NCBI GenBank assembly: GCA_026387935.1
Contig: JAPLKU010000013.1
Coordinates: forward strand, 62,001 to 126,000
Direction: 5' to 3'
DNA from: Gemmatimonadota bacterium
GTDB lineage: Bacteria > Gemmatimonadota > Gemmatimonadetes > Gemmatimonadales > Gemmatimonadaceae
Length of the DNA: 64,000 bases
Below are positions 16,878 to 26,530 of this stretch, one piece after another. The notes beneath the pieces were generated by a model. The model had not been told where the DNA came from. It saw nothing but the letters and a program-made list of their open reading frames with translations, and searched no databases. The first letter of the stretch is position 1. Every line of letters starts with the position of its first letter. A program made the position numbers and the translations under genes.

Positions 16878-17432
16878 CTATCGGAGCTTGGGAAAATCCG
16901 TCACTCCACCCGATACCACGAACGCCATGAAGTCTGAACTCGAGGTGTCCAGCCGCTGCACCCGCGACGCCGGTACGAGAAACGTCCATCCCGCGAACGC
17001 ATACGACTGCGGAAAGTACACCGCCACCGAATCGAGTTTGCCGAGCATGTCCATCGATTCCTGCGTGATGAAGCCGAGGCCGCGCACCGAGCCATCGGCA
17101 ACAAATGATACGATGACCGGCGTGTCAAACCGCTTCTTCTCGCCGACGAACGCGCCGATCAGGTCCTTCGTTGCGTTGTAGACCAGCCGCACGAGCGGGA
17201 GCTTTTCAATGCCCGCTTCGACCGCCGCCACGACGCCGCGAGTGATGAGGTTCGAGCCGAGAAATCCGACCAGCGTGATCAGCGTGAGCGTCGCGACGAA
17301 GCCGACCCCAGGGATCGAAATCCCAAGCAGGCTGTCGATCTTGATGAAGATCTGCCAGACGAGCCACACCGTGACCACCGTTGGCACGATGATCAGCAGG
17401 CCGCGGATGAAATAGGAGAGCAGGCGCTTCAT
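16878..17432 (-). CDS. DUF502 membrane protein
   Basis: A 184-residue protein with two N-terminal membrane helices (about 8-27 and 41-66; LLIIVPTVVTVWLVWQIF and GVGFVATLTLITLVGFLGS) and a soluble C-terminal part with the conserved KLPLVRLVYNATKD and GLGFIT segments. This matches DUF502, a bacterial and plant membrane family (plant LCV/COV1) of unknown biochemical function. The start at 17432 (MKRLLSYFIRG) fits the family N-terminus; the open frame extends 64 codons upstream but that part looks random. The following gap to 17606 has no gene on either strand that I can support. Confidence 0.85.
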   Translation of the reverse strand: MKRLLSYFIRGLLIIVPTVVTVWLVWQIFIKIDSLLGISIPGVGFVATLTLITLVGFLGSNLITRGVVAAVEAGIEKLPLVRLVYNATKDLIGAFVGEKKRFDTPVIVSFVADGSVRGLGFITQESMDMLGKLDSVAVYFPQSYAFAGWTFLVPASRVQRLDTSSSDFMAFVVSGGVTDFPKLR

Positions 17433-17605
17433 TCGAATGCTGGCTGAAAGTAGGGCAGCGCGGGAATGGCGGAGCGCGTAGTTTCCCTGACAGCCCGCGT
17501 GGAAAGCTAACCCCTTCCGGATGCTCACGATGAGAGTTTCCGCGCGCCCATCGATTAGCCGATTCGCTCCCCGGCTCGTCCTCTCCGCAGGACATTGACA
17601 AGAAG

Positions 17606-17722
17606 ATGCAGGAGTCTTTTGCAAACAAGCTGCTGGGGGCGCCGGCTCCGGAATGGATGACCAAGGGCATCCCGTTCCTCGACATGGGCGAGGGTCAGAT
17701 CACGACCACGGTCCCCTCGTGA
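17606..17722 (+). CDS. Candidate small protein, 38 residues, unknown
   Basis: ATG at 17606 to TGA at 17722, beginning MQESFANKLLGAP and ending QITTTVPS. 33 of 38 third codon positions are G or C, as in real genes here, and the upstream in-frame stop is about 75 bases away. There is no clear ribosome site (AGAAG directly before ATG). It ends 25 bases before the ABC transporter gene on the same strand. It could be a leader peptide, a small protein, or the remnant of a longer gene's end. I do not recognise it. Confidence 0.35.
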   Translation: MQESFANKLLGAPAPEWMTKGIPFLDMGEGQITTTVPS

Positions 17723-17747
17723 AGAGGCGCGACACAATGTTCCAGGC

Positions 17748-18830
17748 ATGATCGAAACCCGCGCGCTGGGAAAGGTGTATCTGGGCAGTGGCTTCGCCCG
17801 GCGGCGCACGCCGTCGGGTGGGGTTGCCCTGCCGGCTGGCGCGTCGCCGCAATGGATGTCGGCCGCCGGTGCTCCGCGCGTCAGCGGCCCCGGCGCCATG
17901 GCCCAAACGGGTGGCCGCATGTCGCCGCCACGCGGTATGGACATCGCCGCACTCGTGGCGCTCGATCTCAATATTAAGGAAGGCGAGTTCTTCGGGTTGC
18001 TCGGGCCGAACGGAGCGGGGAAGACCACCACCATCGGAATCCTGACCACTCGGGTGCGCGCCACGTCCGGGGACGCGTGGGTCGCCGGTTGCCATGTCTC
18101 CGACAATGACGTCGAACTCCGTCGCCGCATCGGCGTGGTGCCGCAACGTCCGAATCCTGATCGCGGCCTGAATGTGCTCGAGAACCTCGTCTTTCATGGC
18201 GCGTACTTCGGCCTCTCCACAAGCGAAGCCACACGCCGCGCGATGGATCTGCTTGGCAAGTTCGATATCGCCGACCGCGTCGCGTCGAGCGTCGACGCGC
18301 TTTCCGGCGGGCAACAACAACGCCTGATGATCGCGCGGGCCCTGCTGCACGAGCCGCAGGTACTCTTTCTCGACGAGCCAACGGTCGGACTCGATCCGCA
18401 GGCGCGGCTCGCCCTCTGGACGATCCTTCGTCAGCTGCACGCGGATGGAAGAACGATCGTGATGACCACGCACTATATGCACGAGGCCGATGAACTATGC
18501 GACCGCTTGGCGATCATTGACCGCGGGCAGCTCCTGGCGTGCGACACGCCCGAGAAGCTCAGAGCGCAGGCGCCGGGCACGACGGTCGTGGAAATCGAAG
18601 TCGAAGGGGACGCTGCGGCCGCGGCTGCGCGTTGCGGCGCCGTTCCGGGTGTGAGCAGCGCGACGGTCTCGGGCAACTCGGTGCGCGCGCTCAGCGACCG
18701 TGGCGGCGAAGCGGTTCCCGCGTTGATTCGCGCCATCGAGGGCGCCGGCGCGCGCGTCACAAACATGAACCTGTCGTCGCCGAGTCTGGAGACGCTGTTC
18801 GTGTCCCTCACGGGGAGAAGGCTCGATTGA
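17748..18830 (+). CDS. ABC exporter ATP-binding subunit with long N-terminal insert
   Basis: A 360-residue ATPase: Walker A GPNGAGKTTT (about 86-95), Q-loop VPQRPN, signature LSGGQQQR (about 185-192), Walker B VLFLDEPTVGLDPQ and the switch His in TTHYMHEAD, then a C-terminal regulatory part of about 110 residues. The layout is that of DrrA/NodI-type exporters of the ABC-2 class. Unusual is a stretch of about 50 residues rich in Pro, Ala, Gly and Met (about 13-63) between the first strand (MIETRALGKVY) and the core strand (LVALDLNIKEGEFFGLLG), where related proteins have only a few residues. The permease gene starts inside its stop codon. Substrate cannot be told. Confidence 0.9.
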   Translation: MIETRALGKVYLGSGFARRRTPSGGVALPAGASPQWMSAAGAPRVSGPGAMAQTGGRMSPPRGMDIAALVALDLNIKEGEFFGLLGPNGAGKTTTIGILTTRVRATSGDAWVAGCHVSDNDVELRRRIGVVPQRPNPDRGLNVLENLVFHGAYFGLSTSEATRRAMDLLGKFDIADRVASSVDALSGGQQQRLMIARALLHEPQVLFLDEPTVGLDPQARLALWTILRQLHADGRTIVMTTHYMHEADELCDRLAIIDRGQLLACDTPEKLRAQAPGTTVVEIEVEGDAAAAAARCGAVPGVSSATVSGNSVRALSDRGGEAVPALIRAIEGAGARVTNMNLSSPSLETLFVSLTGRRLD

Positions 18831-19648
18831 GCGCGCTCGTCGGAACGTCCAAGGCCCACTCTGCCGGCCGCCCGATCGCCACGTCGCAGATCTTCTTCGC
18901 CATGCTCCGCCGTGACATGCGCGTGGCGCGCCGCGAGCTGCCCTTTTTCCTTCTCCGAACCACCATGCAGCCGCTCATGCTGATGGTTGTGTTCGGCTAT
19001 CTGCTCCCGAAACTCGGGATGATGCAGGGCAACTACACCACCACGCTGCTCCCAGGCGTGCTCGCGCTTTCGATCGCGCTCTCCGCGGTCCAGTCCATTG
19101 CACTGCCGATGGTCGCGCAGTTCGGTTTCTCGAGAGAAATCGAAGATCGTCTGCTCGCGCCGATTCCCGTGCGTCTCGTGGCCGCAGAGCTGGTCGTGGC
19201 CGCAACGCTGCAGGGCATACTGGCCGGACTCGTCGTGCTCCCGGCGGGCCGGCTCATCATGGGCCCGATTCCCGGACTCGAACTCGCCAACATCTTTCAG
19301 GTGCTCGCCGTCACGACGATCGGCGCAGCGGCGTTCAGCGCGCTCGGGCTTTTTCTTGGCTGCGCCATTCAGCCGCAGCAAATCGGGCTGCTGTTCAGCA
19401 CGATTGTGGGGCCGATGATTTTTTTTGGGTGTACGTACTATCCATGGGCAGCGCTCTCGAAGGTGCCGGTCCTCAAGTACGCCGTGCTGGTCAATCCCCT
19501 CGTGTATGTGGCAGAGGGATTGCGCGGGGCGCTCACGCCCGGCGTGCCACATATGGACCCGCTGGTCGTCACTGGCGCGCTCGTGGTGTTGTTGGCAGTG
19601 TTTTGGACGATGGGATTGCGCGGCTTCATGCGTCGCGCAATCGGGTAG
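18827..19648 (+). CDS. ABC-2 type exporter permease
   Basis: A 273-residue membrane protein with about six helices from residue 40 on, including the ABC-2 hallmark segments MLRRDMRVARRE at the start, LLPGVLALSIALS, FGFSREIEDRLLAPIPV, and FFGCTYYPWAAL. It forms a half- or full-exporter with the ATPase encoded upstream. The start is TTG 18827, overlapping the ATPase stop (TTGA); GGAG lies 9 bases before it. A later ATG (about 18902) would still leave all membrane segments. The pair is probably cotranscribed with the upstream small ORF. Confidence 0.85.
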   Translation: MSALVGTSKAHSAGRPIATSQIFFAMLRRDMRVARRELPFFLLRTTMQPLMLMVVFGYLLPKLGMMQGNYTTTLLPGVLALSIALSAVQSIALPMVAQFGFSREIEDRLLAPIPVRLVAAELVVAATLQGILAGLVVLPAGRLIMGPIPGLELANIFQVLAVTTIGAAAFSALGLFLGCAIQPQQIGLLFSTIVGPMIFFGCTYYPWAALSKVPVLKYAVLVNPLVYVAEGLRGALTPGVPHMDPLVVTGALVVLLAVFWTMGLRGFMRRAIG

Positions 19649-19658
19649 ACTGACACTC

Positions 19659-20492
19659 ATGGAGCAACGATTGACGTTTCGGACGCTGTTGCTGCTTGGA
19701 GTTCTCGCGACGACGACCACCGCCGGCGCGCAGTCGGGATCGGTTACCGTCCTGAGGCGCGCGCTGCTCAAGGGCACGGTGGTGGACGATGCCGACGAGA
19801 AGCCGATTGCCGGCGCGACCATCGAGATCGAAGTGCTCCAGATGCAGGCCGTGACCGACTCCGACGGCCGCTTTCGGGTGCCGAACGTTCCGCTTGGTAA
19901 GCACATCGTCAAGGTGAAGCGGCTCGGTTTCAGCCCGCTCAGCGCCGTACTCACCTTCGTGAACACCGACACGACGGACTACGACTTCGCTCTCGTGCGG
20001 CAGCCGACGATACTGCCGGAGGCGTCCGTGGTCACGACGGCGCCTGTGCCGCCGAAGCTCCTGGAGTTCAACGAGCGCATGAAGGGAGGGTTTGGCCGCT
20101 ATCTCACCCCCGATTTTCTCGAGAAGAACCGAGACCGGCGGCTGAGCGAGGTGATCGCCACGCTCCCCGGGCCGCGGCTCGTGCGCGGCACAGGGAACTA
20201 CGGCTGGGTGGCGAGCAGCGTCGGCGCTGGAAGTATCGAGCGCCGCGGCAAACTCTCCGCGATGGACATCAATCGCGGTGCCGATCAGAAAGCCTGTTAC
20301 GCGGCCGTCATCCTCGACGGAAACATCGTCTACTCTGGCCGTCCGGGCGAAATGCTGTTCGACGTCAACTCGCTCGCAACGAATACGGTCGCCGCCATCG
20401 AGTACTATCGCGGCGCGGCGAACACCCCGCTCAAGTTCAATGTCACCGGCGGCGGGGAGTCGTGTGGCCTCATCGTGATCTGGACGAAGTAA
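19659..20492 (+). CDS. Exported carboxypeptidase-regulatory-like/TonB-plug-like protein
   Basis: A 277-residue secreted protein: signal peptide (1-24, AGAQ), a carboxypeptidase-regulatory-like beta domain (LLKGTVVDDADEKPIAGATIEI ... VTDSDGRFRVPNVPLGKHIVKV, about 36-105), then a region like the plug of TonB-dependent receptors (FLEKNRDRRLSEVIATLPGPRLV ... AVILDGNIVYSG ... VAAIEYYRG), but no outer-membrane barrel follows. Two or three such barrel-less proteins per genome are usual in Gemmatimonadota. It may bind a ligand at the outer membrane. Starts 10 bases after the permease gene stop; the short gap suggests cotranscription, function otherwise unknown. Confidence 0.75.
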   Translation: MEQRLTFRTLLLLGVLATTTTAGAQSGSVTVLRRALLKGTVVDDADEKPIAGATIEIEVLQMQAVTDSDGRFRVPNVPLGKHIVKVKRLGFSPLSAVLTFVNTDTTDYDFALVRQPTILPEASVVTTAPVPPKLLEFNERMKGGFGRYLTPDFLEKNRDRRLSEVIATLPGPRLVRGTGNYGWVASSVGAGSIERRGKLSAMDINRGADQKACYAAVILDGNIVYSGRPGEMLFDVNSLATNTVAAIEYYRGAANTPLKFNVTGGGESCGLIVIWTK

Positions 20493-20549
20493 AAGCTCGT
20501 CAGCCGGAGCGGTACCGCGCGGCCCTGAAGTCCAATACAATTCAGCAGA

Positions 20550-22610
20550 ATGAGCACGGTCGTTCCCGCTGATCCCATGGCAGCCACTCCAGCAGCGCCC
20601 GCAACGGTAGCGGCGGCGAGCGTCGCGCCCGCGACTCCCGGCGGTGCGAACGGATCGTCGGCAGGTAGCGCTGCGAATGGCGCGGTCAAGTCCGACACCT
20701 GGACCGTCGCCGCGACCAAGGCGCTCTACAATATCGACGGCTGGGGCGACGGCTACTTCGACGTCAGTGAAGCCGGGCACGTCCTGGTGCGTCCCGACAA
20801 GGCGCGACCCGAGCGCTCGCTCGACCTCTATGAACTGGCGCGCGACCTCGAAGCACAGGGGGTGGCGCTGCCGGTGCTGCTCCGGTTCTCCGACATTCTG
20901 CGCAGTCGCATCGAACTGCTCGATGAGAAGTTTCGAAATGCGATTCAGGAGTTTGAGTACACGGGTACGTACACAACCGTGTACCCGATCAAGGTCAATC
21001 AGCAACGGCATGTGGTCGAAGAGATTGTCGAGTTTGGCCGCAAGACTGGCGTCGGCCTCGAGTGCGGCTCCAAACCCGAACTTCAGGCGGTGCTCGCGCT
21101 CCGCGAAGCCACCGACCAGCTGATTGTGTGCAACGGCTACAAGGACGAGGAATTCATGCGCCTCGCCCTGATGGGGCAAAAGCTCGGACATCAAGTGTTC
21201 ATTGTGATCGAGCAGGTGAGCGAACTCGACGTGCTCCTGCAGGTCGCTGATCAGATTGGCGTCGTCCCGACGATCGGTGTCCGCATCAAGCTCACCACGG
21301 AAGGCAGTGGTCGCTGGGCGCAGTCTGGCGGGGAAAAGTCGAAGTTCGGCCTCGGCCCGTCGCAGCTCATGCAGGTGATCGAAAAGCTCCAGACGGCGAA
21401 TAAGCTCGACATCGTCAAGCTGATCCACTGCCACTTGGGCTCGCAGATCACCGACATTCGATTCATCAAGCGCGGACTCCAAGAGCTCGCGCGCTACTAC
21501 GTCGAGCTTCGCACCATGGGCCTCGACATCACGCACGTGGATGTCGGCGGTGGCCTGGGTGTGGATTACGATGGCAGCCAGAGCACGGCGCAGGCGAGCG
21601 TCAATTACTCGCTGCAGGAATACGCGAACGACATCGTGTACACCCTCGCGGAAACCTGTCGCGACCACGAAGTCCCGATGCCAGCCATCATCAGTGAGTC
21701 CGGGCGCGCACTCACCGCGCACCACTCGATGATGCTGATGAGTGTCATTGACGTGGAGTCCGTCGCGGATCCGATCGCACCGGGCCTCACGGAAGATGAC
21801 CACGCGCTCTTGCACGAAATGGCCGATGACCTCGCGACCGTTTCGCGGAAAACGACCTCCATGCGCCGGATCAAGGAGATCTACCACGACGCCGGGTTCG
21901 ACAAGGAACGCGCGCAGACGCTGTTCAACTCTGGCGTGCTCTCGCTCAAGGGCCGCGCGATGGCCGAGCGCCTCTACCTCTGCGTGATCAACCAGATCGC
22001 GCGCGTGGCGCAGCGGCACCCGAAAACGTTCGAAGACATCGTCGCCGATCTGAACGCGGCGCTGGTCGATCGGTACTTCTGTAACTTCTCGCTTTTCCAG
22101 TCGCTGCCGGACAGCTGGGCCATTGACCAGCTCTTCCCGATCATGCCGATTCATCGCCTCGATGAAGAGCCGACGCGGCGTGGCACGATTCAGGATGTGA
22201 GCTGCGACTCCGATGGCAAGATCGACCGGTTCATCGGCGGCAAGGATGGCCAGCCGAGCCTCCCGCTGCATCCGTTCAAGGACGACGGCGATCCCTATCT
22301 CCTCGGCGTGTTTCTGACAGGCGCGTATCAGGAAATTCTCGGCGACTTGCATAACCTGTTTGGCGATACGAACGCCGTGCATATCCGCCTTTCCGACACG
22401 GGCCACGAGGTCACCGACCTCGTGCACGGTGACACGGTCACCGAAGTACTGAACTATGTGCAGTTCCGCGCATCAGATCTGTTGACGGTCTTCCGTCGCA
22501 AGGTGCAGGCCGCGACCACGCTCACGCGCGACGAGGCGAACATGTTCATCGCTGAATACGTCGCCGGGCTTGAGGGGTACACGTACCTGGAAGGCGAAGC
22601 CGCGAAGTAG
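20550..22610 (+). CDS. speA: Biosynthetic arginine decarboxylase SpeA
   Basis: A 686-residue PLP enzyme of the fold III SpeA group, converting arginine to agmatine for polyamine synthesis. The PLP lysine is K148 in YPIKVNQQRHV, and the conserved GLECGSKPEL, HCHLGSQ, DVGGGLGVDYDGS and SESGRA motifs follow. The C-terminus (NMFIAEYVAGLEGYTYLE) is typical. Residues 1-48 form an Ala/Pro/Gly-rich extension that the E. coli enzyme lacks; it may be a start-site artefact, but no better start lies downstream before the core. Agmatine-using genes (speB-type ureohydrolase for agmatine, aguA) are not seen in the window; arginase and an ornithine cyclodeaminase are at 57-59 kb. Confidence 0.95.
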   Translation: MSTVVPADPMAATPAAPATVAAASVAPATPGGANGSSAGSAANGAVKSDTWTVAATKALYNIDGWGDGYFDVSEAGHVLVRPDKARPERSLDLYELARDLEAQGVALPVLLRFSDILRSRIELLDEKFRNAIQEFEYTGTYTTVYPIKVNQQRHVVEEIVEFGRKTGVGLECGSKPELQAVLALREATDQLIVCNGYKDEEFMRLALMGQKLGHQVFIVIEQVSELDVLLQVADQIGVVPTIGVRIKLTTEGSGRWAQSGGEKSKFGLGPSQLMQVIEKLQTANKLDIVKLIHCHLGSQITDIRFIKRGLQELARYYVELRTMGLDITHVDVGGGLGVDYDGSQSTAQASVNYSLQEYANDIVYTLAETCRDHEVPMPAIISESGRALTAHHSMMLMSVIDVESVADPIAPGLTEDDHALLHEMADDLATVSRKTTSMRRIKEIYHDAGFDKERAQTLFNSGVLSLKGRAMAERLYLCVINQIARVAQRHPKTFEDIVADLNAALVDRYFCNFSLFQSLPDSWAIDQLFPIMPIHRLDEEPTRRGTIQDVSCDSDGKIDRFIGGKDGQPSLPLHPFKDDGDPYLLGVFLTGAYQEILGDLHNLFGDTNAVHIRLSDTGHEVTDLVHGDTVTEVLNYVQFRASDLLTVFRRKVQAATTLTRDEANMFIAEYVAGLEGYTYLEGEAAK

Positions 22611-22630
22611 CTGCCGTAGTAGGTTGCAGC

Positions 22631-23887
22631 ATGCACGACCTCGGCCCGCTCCTGCTCGCCCTCGCCGCACTGATCCTCGCCACGCGCCTGCTCGGCGAAG
22701 TCGCGCAGCGGCTTGGTCAGCCGAGCGTGCTCGGTGAACTGCTGGCCGGTGTGCTGCTCGGGCCGAGTGTGTTCAGCGCCGTCGATCCGGGCGACCCGGT
22801 CATTCGTGCCTTTGCTGGTCTCGGAATACTGATTCTGCTCTTTGAGATCGGCCTGCACACTGATCTCCGTTCGCTCCGCGAAGTTGGCAAGGAAGCGGTC
22901 AGCGTCGCCGCTGTGGGCGTCGTCCTGCCGTTCGTCGTGGGATTCTTCGTGGTGCAGGCGCTTGGATTCACTGCGATCCAGTCGCTTGTGGCTGGTGCCG
23001 CGCTGACGGCAACCTCGATCGGCATTTCGGCGCGCACCCTGCGCGATGTTGGCCGGCTCGAGACGCCCGAAGGCCAGATCGTCCTCGGCGCCGCGGTCCT
23101 TGACGACTTGATCGGACTGATCATCCTCGGCGTCGTCGCGGGTGTTGCCGCTGGGAATCACGTCAGCGTCTGGTCGGTAGCGAGGCTCTCCGGGCTCGCT
23201 CTCGGGTTCGTCGCGGTCGCGCTGGCGGTCGGGTCGTACGCCGTGCCGCCGATCTTTCGCGTGGTGGAGCGCCTCCGCACCACGGGTGCGCTCGGGCTGA
23301 TCGCACTGGCGTTCGCGCTGCTCCTTGCTTGGCTCGCCGAGACAAGCGGCTCCGCGATGATCATGGGCGCGCTGGCAGCAGGCCTGGTGCTGCACCACAC
23401 GCCGCAGCGCCGCGAGATCGAGCGTAGCGTCACGCAGATCGGCTACTTGTTCGTGCCGATCTTTTTTGCGAGCGTCGGTGCGGCGGTGGACCTGCATGCG
23501 CTCGCCGAGCCAATTGCGCTCATTGCCGGGCTCGCGATTACGATCGTCGGCGTCGCGGGGAAAATTGCCTCGGGCTATGCGCTCCGAAACTTTGGTGGAA
23601 GACGGCTTTTCGTCGGGGTCGCGATGATTCCGCGTGGTGAGGTTGGTCTCATTTTCGCGCAGGTGGGATTCGCGAGCGGCGCCATTGGTGCCGGTGAGTT
23701 CGGCGCGATCATGCTGATGGTCGTCGTTACCACGCTCATCACGCCGCCCTGGCTTGGGGTGCTCGCTCGTTCGACGAAGCTGCGCACGCCCGACTTGTCT
23801 GGTGACGGCCTGGACGATCTGGTTGCTGGCGCGCGGCCCATGACGCCGAGGTACACGCAGCCCGTCAAGCGGGACAAGAATGCGTAG
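22631..23887 (+). CDS. CPA2-type cation:proton antiporter (Kef/NapA-like)
   Basis: A 418-residue membrane protein of about 12-13 helices with typical CPA2 features: RLGQPSVLGELLAGVLLGPS near residue 28, LFEIGLHTDL, LTATSIGISARTL and the ion-binding pair in LGAAVLDDLIGLII (about 158-171, D-D). A shorter C-terminal tail (about 40 residues) lacks a RCK/TrkA-N domain, so it looks like a simple Na+/H+ or K+/H+ exchanger. It follows speA by 20 bases on the same strand. A strong hairpin terminator follows the stop, shared with the opposing sod gene. Confidence 0.9.
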   Translation: MHDLGPLLLALAALILATRLLGEVAQRLGQPSVLGELLAGVLLGPSVFSAVDPGDPVIRAFAGLGILILLFEIGLHTDLRSLREVGKEAVSVAAVGVVLPFVVGFFVVQALGFTAIQSLVAGAALTATSIGISARTLRDVGRLETPEGQIVLGAAVLDDLIGLIILGVVAGVAAGNHVSVWSVARLSGLALGFVAVALAVGSYAVPPIFRVVERLRTTGALGLIALAFALLLAWLAETSGSAMIMGALAAGLVLHHTPQRREIERSVTQIGYLFVPIFFASVGAAVDLHALAEPIALIAGLAITIVGVAGKIASGYALRNFGGRRLFVGVAMIPRGEVGLIFAQVGFASGAIGAGEFGAIMLMVVVTTLITPPWLGVLARSTKLRTPDLSGDGLDDLVAGARPMTPRYTQPVKRDKNA

Positions 23888-23903
23888 CCGGTTGCCGGTA
23901 GAA

Positions 23904-23940
23904 ACACGAACGAGTACCCGTGCTGGGTACTCGTTCGTGT
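23904..23940. terminator. Perfect 16-bp hairpin, bidirectional terminator
   Basis: Stem arms 23904-23919 (starting ACACGAACGAG) and 23925-23940 are perfectly complementary with a 5-base loop (GTGCT). It stands 17 bases after the antiporter stop and 20 bases from the end of the convergent superoxide dismutase gene, so it can serve both. No long T-run on either side. Confidence 0.8.
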
Positions 23941-23959
23941 CGTTACCTGCTACGTCGCA

Positions 23960-24562
23960 CTACTTCGCAGCGTATCGCGCTGCCACATCGTCCCAGTTCA
24001 CCACGTTCCACCAGGCCGCGATGTAGTCCGGCCGGCGGTTCTGGTAGGTGAGGTAGTACGCGTGTTCCCACACATCGAGGCCAAGAATCGCGCTCTTGCC
24101 TTCCATGAGCGGATTGTCCTGGTTTGGCGTGCTCTCGATCGTGAGTGCGCCGCCGGTGTTCACCAGCCACGCCCAACCCGAGCCAAAGCGGCCAACACCA
24201 GCGGCTGCAAACTTCTCCTTGAGGCCGCCGAGGTTGCCGAACGCTGAGGTGATCGCGTGGGCAAGCGTGCCCGTAGGCTCACTGCCGCCCGCTTTCATCT
24301 GCTGCCAGAACAGCGAGTGATTCCAGTGTCCGCCGCCGTTGTTGCGTACGGGGCCACGAACAGCCTCCGGCACCTTGGCGATGTTGCGGCAAATGTCATC
24401 GAGCGACCAGCCAGCGAGTTCGGGTGCCTTTTCAATTGCCGCGTTCAGGTTGTTCACGTAGGCCTGATGATGCTTGCCATGGTGGATCTGCATCGTCTGC
24501 GCGTCGATGTGCGGCTCGAGCGCGGCGAAGTCGTAAGGAAGGGCGGGAAGCGTGTGTGCCAT
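23960..24562 (-). CDS. sodA: Superoxide dismutase, Mn/Fe family
   Basis: A 200-residue Fe/Mn superoxide dismutase, of usual length. Metal ligands are His27 (QIHHGKHH), His82 ([11 protein letters not shown]), Asp163 and His167 (LDVWEHAYY). Gly77 in the GGG run and Gln148 in TPNQDNP are the residue pair seen in Mn-type enzymes, so manganese is likely, though not proven. It dismutates superoxide in the cytoplasm; no signal peptide. DedA follows on the same strand after a short gap upstream of it. Confidence 0.95.
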   Translation of the reverse strand: MAHTLPALPYDFAALEPHIDAQTMQIHHGKHHQAYVNNLNAAIEKAPELAGWSLDDICRNIAKVPEAVRGPVRNNGGGHWNHSLFWQQMKAGGSEPTGTLAHAITSAFGNLGGLKEKFAAAGVGRFGSGWAWLVNTGGALTIESTPNQDNPLMEGKSAILGLDVWEHAYYLTYQNRRPDYIAAWWNVVNWDDVAARYAAK

Positions 24563-24594
24563 GTGTTGCCTTCAGAATGAGTGTAAGGCGAAAG

Positions 24595-25221
24595 CTACTT
24601 CGCGTTCCGCTGTTTGAGCCACGCGATACCCGCCGGCAGCAATGAGATCGCGACAATCACCACAATCAGTCCCTCGATGTGATCTCCGACAATCGGGAAG
24701 TTCACCGCGAGCAGGTACCCGATCAGCAGCATTGACCAGACCCACGCGGTGCCGCCGATGATGTTGTAAAAGAGGAATACGGCCGGCTTCATGTCCGCCA
24801 CGCCGGCGACAACCGGTGCAAACGTTCGGATGATCGGCATGAAACGCGCGATCACGATCGTCTTGCCGCCATGTTGGTCGTAATATGCCTGCGCTTGCGC
24901 GAGGTGCTTGCGTTTGAACCAGCGAGAGTCGGGGCGCGAGAAGAGCGCAGGGCCCGCGCGGCGCCCGATCATGAACGACACCTGGTTGCCTACGATTGAC
25001 GCAATCGTGCAGAGCACGCCCAGCGTGATGACGTTCAGCTGGATTGGGCCGTCGGCCTTCGAAGCCAACAATCCGGCTGTCACCAGCAGGGAATCGCCGG
25101 GGAGGAATGGGAAGAGGAGGCCCGTCTCGACAAAGATGATCGTCGTGACGCCGACCGTCCCGACCGCGGTAATAAGTGCGGTCGGGTTGCGCAGCATGTC
25201 CAGCAGATCACGGAGGCCCAT
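24595..25221 (-). CDS. DedA-family membrane protein
   Basis: A 208-residue DedA protein. Characteristic segments: ETGLLFPFLPGDSLLVTAGLLA near residue 30-52, GRRAGPALF, the FMPIIRTFAPVVAGVADM motif (about 128-145) and YNIIGGTAWVWSMLLIGYLL. DedA proteins are flippase-like carriers needed for membrane homeostasis; DedA members in E. coli affect polyprenyl-phosphate recycling. Start 25221 was chosen at MGLRDLLDML, which fits the family N-terminus; no clear ribosome site. It may be cotranscribed with sodA (33 bases apart) and downstream of the carrier gene at 25260. Confidence 0.85.
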   Translation of the reverse strand: MGLRDLLDMLRNPTALITAVGTVGVTTIIFVETGLLFPFLPGDSLLVTAGLLASKADGPIQLNVITLGVLCTIASIVGNQVSFMIGRRAGPALFSRPDSRWFKRKHLAQAQAYYDQHGGKTIVIARFMPIIRTFAPVVAGVADMKPAVFLFYNIIGGTAWVWSMLLIGYLLAVNFPIVGDHIEGLIVVIVAISLLPAGIAWLKQRNAK

Positions 25222-25259
25222 AGGTCGAAAGCTAACGGCGCGCCGGGCGCGGCCCACCG

Positions 25260-26530
25260 CTACAGCGTGGCGATGAACCCGGCGGCGGCCTGACAGAACA
25301 ACGCCCCCACCACCGCCATCGAGAGTCCCCAGATCATCATCTGGCGGAAGAGCACACGCGACTCCGCCTGATTCGTGACGGTCGCAATGCACAGAGCGCC
25401 CAGCGTCGAAAGCGGCGAAACATCCACCAGCGCCGATCCAATGTTGATGCTGAGCGCCACGGCCAGCGGGTCGCCGCCGCCCACCTTCGCCACCAGAGCC
25501 GGCACCGTCGGCAGGAACGCGGGAAGCACCACGCCCGACGTGCTGCTCCACGTCGAGATTAATCCGGTAATAAACGCAATCGATCCGTTGATCGTCCCAG
25601 CCGTGGCGAGCTTCGCAAGCAAGGTGGAAAACAGATCCATCCCGCCTGACTTCTCGAGCACGCCGATCAGTACCGAAATGCCGCAGACCATCACGATCAC
25701 GCCCCACGGCATCTTCTTCACCGCGGCCGATTCGTCGCCGGCGCGCACCACCGCGAGCAGCGACGCCGCGGCAAACGCACCGAGTCCGACATTCACCTTG
25801 AAGGCCACGGTCGACACAATCCAGAGCCCGATCACCGTGACGGTGATCCACTGATTGCGGTCGAGGGGCAACTCAGTTGACGCGTCGGTCGCATCGCGGT
25901 CATCGGCCGTCGCCGTCGTTGCGGGCGTCGCCCGCGAAGCGAGTCCGCCAAAGAGCAGATAGGCGGCGAGCGCCACGATCACATGCGCCACAAAGTTGGC
26001 CGCAAACACCCGCAGTTCATGCCCGCCGAGTCCCGCCTCCGCCATCTTCGTGTTCGCGATCACGCCCACGGCACTCACCGGCGAGAGGTTTCCGGCGTTC
26101 GCGCCATTGGCCACCATCAATGCGGTGAGGAAGCGCGGTACGCCAGATCGAACCCCGGTCGCCATCGCGAGCGGCGCGATGAGGGCCACCGCCGAAATCG
26201 CCCCTGGTCCGACCGCCGAAACCGCAAACGCGAGCACGAAGAACACGGCAGGCAGAATGTGGCGACCTCCACCACTGATGCGCACCACCCGATGCGTCAG
26301 GCGCTCGAGCGTGCCGTTGGTCTCCGCGATGGCGAACAGCAAGGTGACGCCCGCGAGCATCATGAACAGCGTCACGGGGAACCCCGCCATCACCGCGTCG
26401 GGCTTATACCCGGCTTGGTAGACGCCGATCACCCAGGCAAGTCCAATCGCCAGCACGCCGACATTGATGCGCGATATGCACGAGAGCACGATCGCGATGA
26501 CAAGTGCAATGAGTGACGCGACTGCCGGTG

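Noticed and set aside
19626-22427. 933-codon open frame on the minus strand opposite speA
   Set aside because: It runs antisense through the whole of speA, has an Asp/Glu/Arg/Val-rich composition typical of high-GC antisense frames, and no motif. speA is certain.
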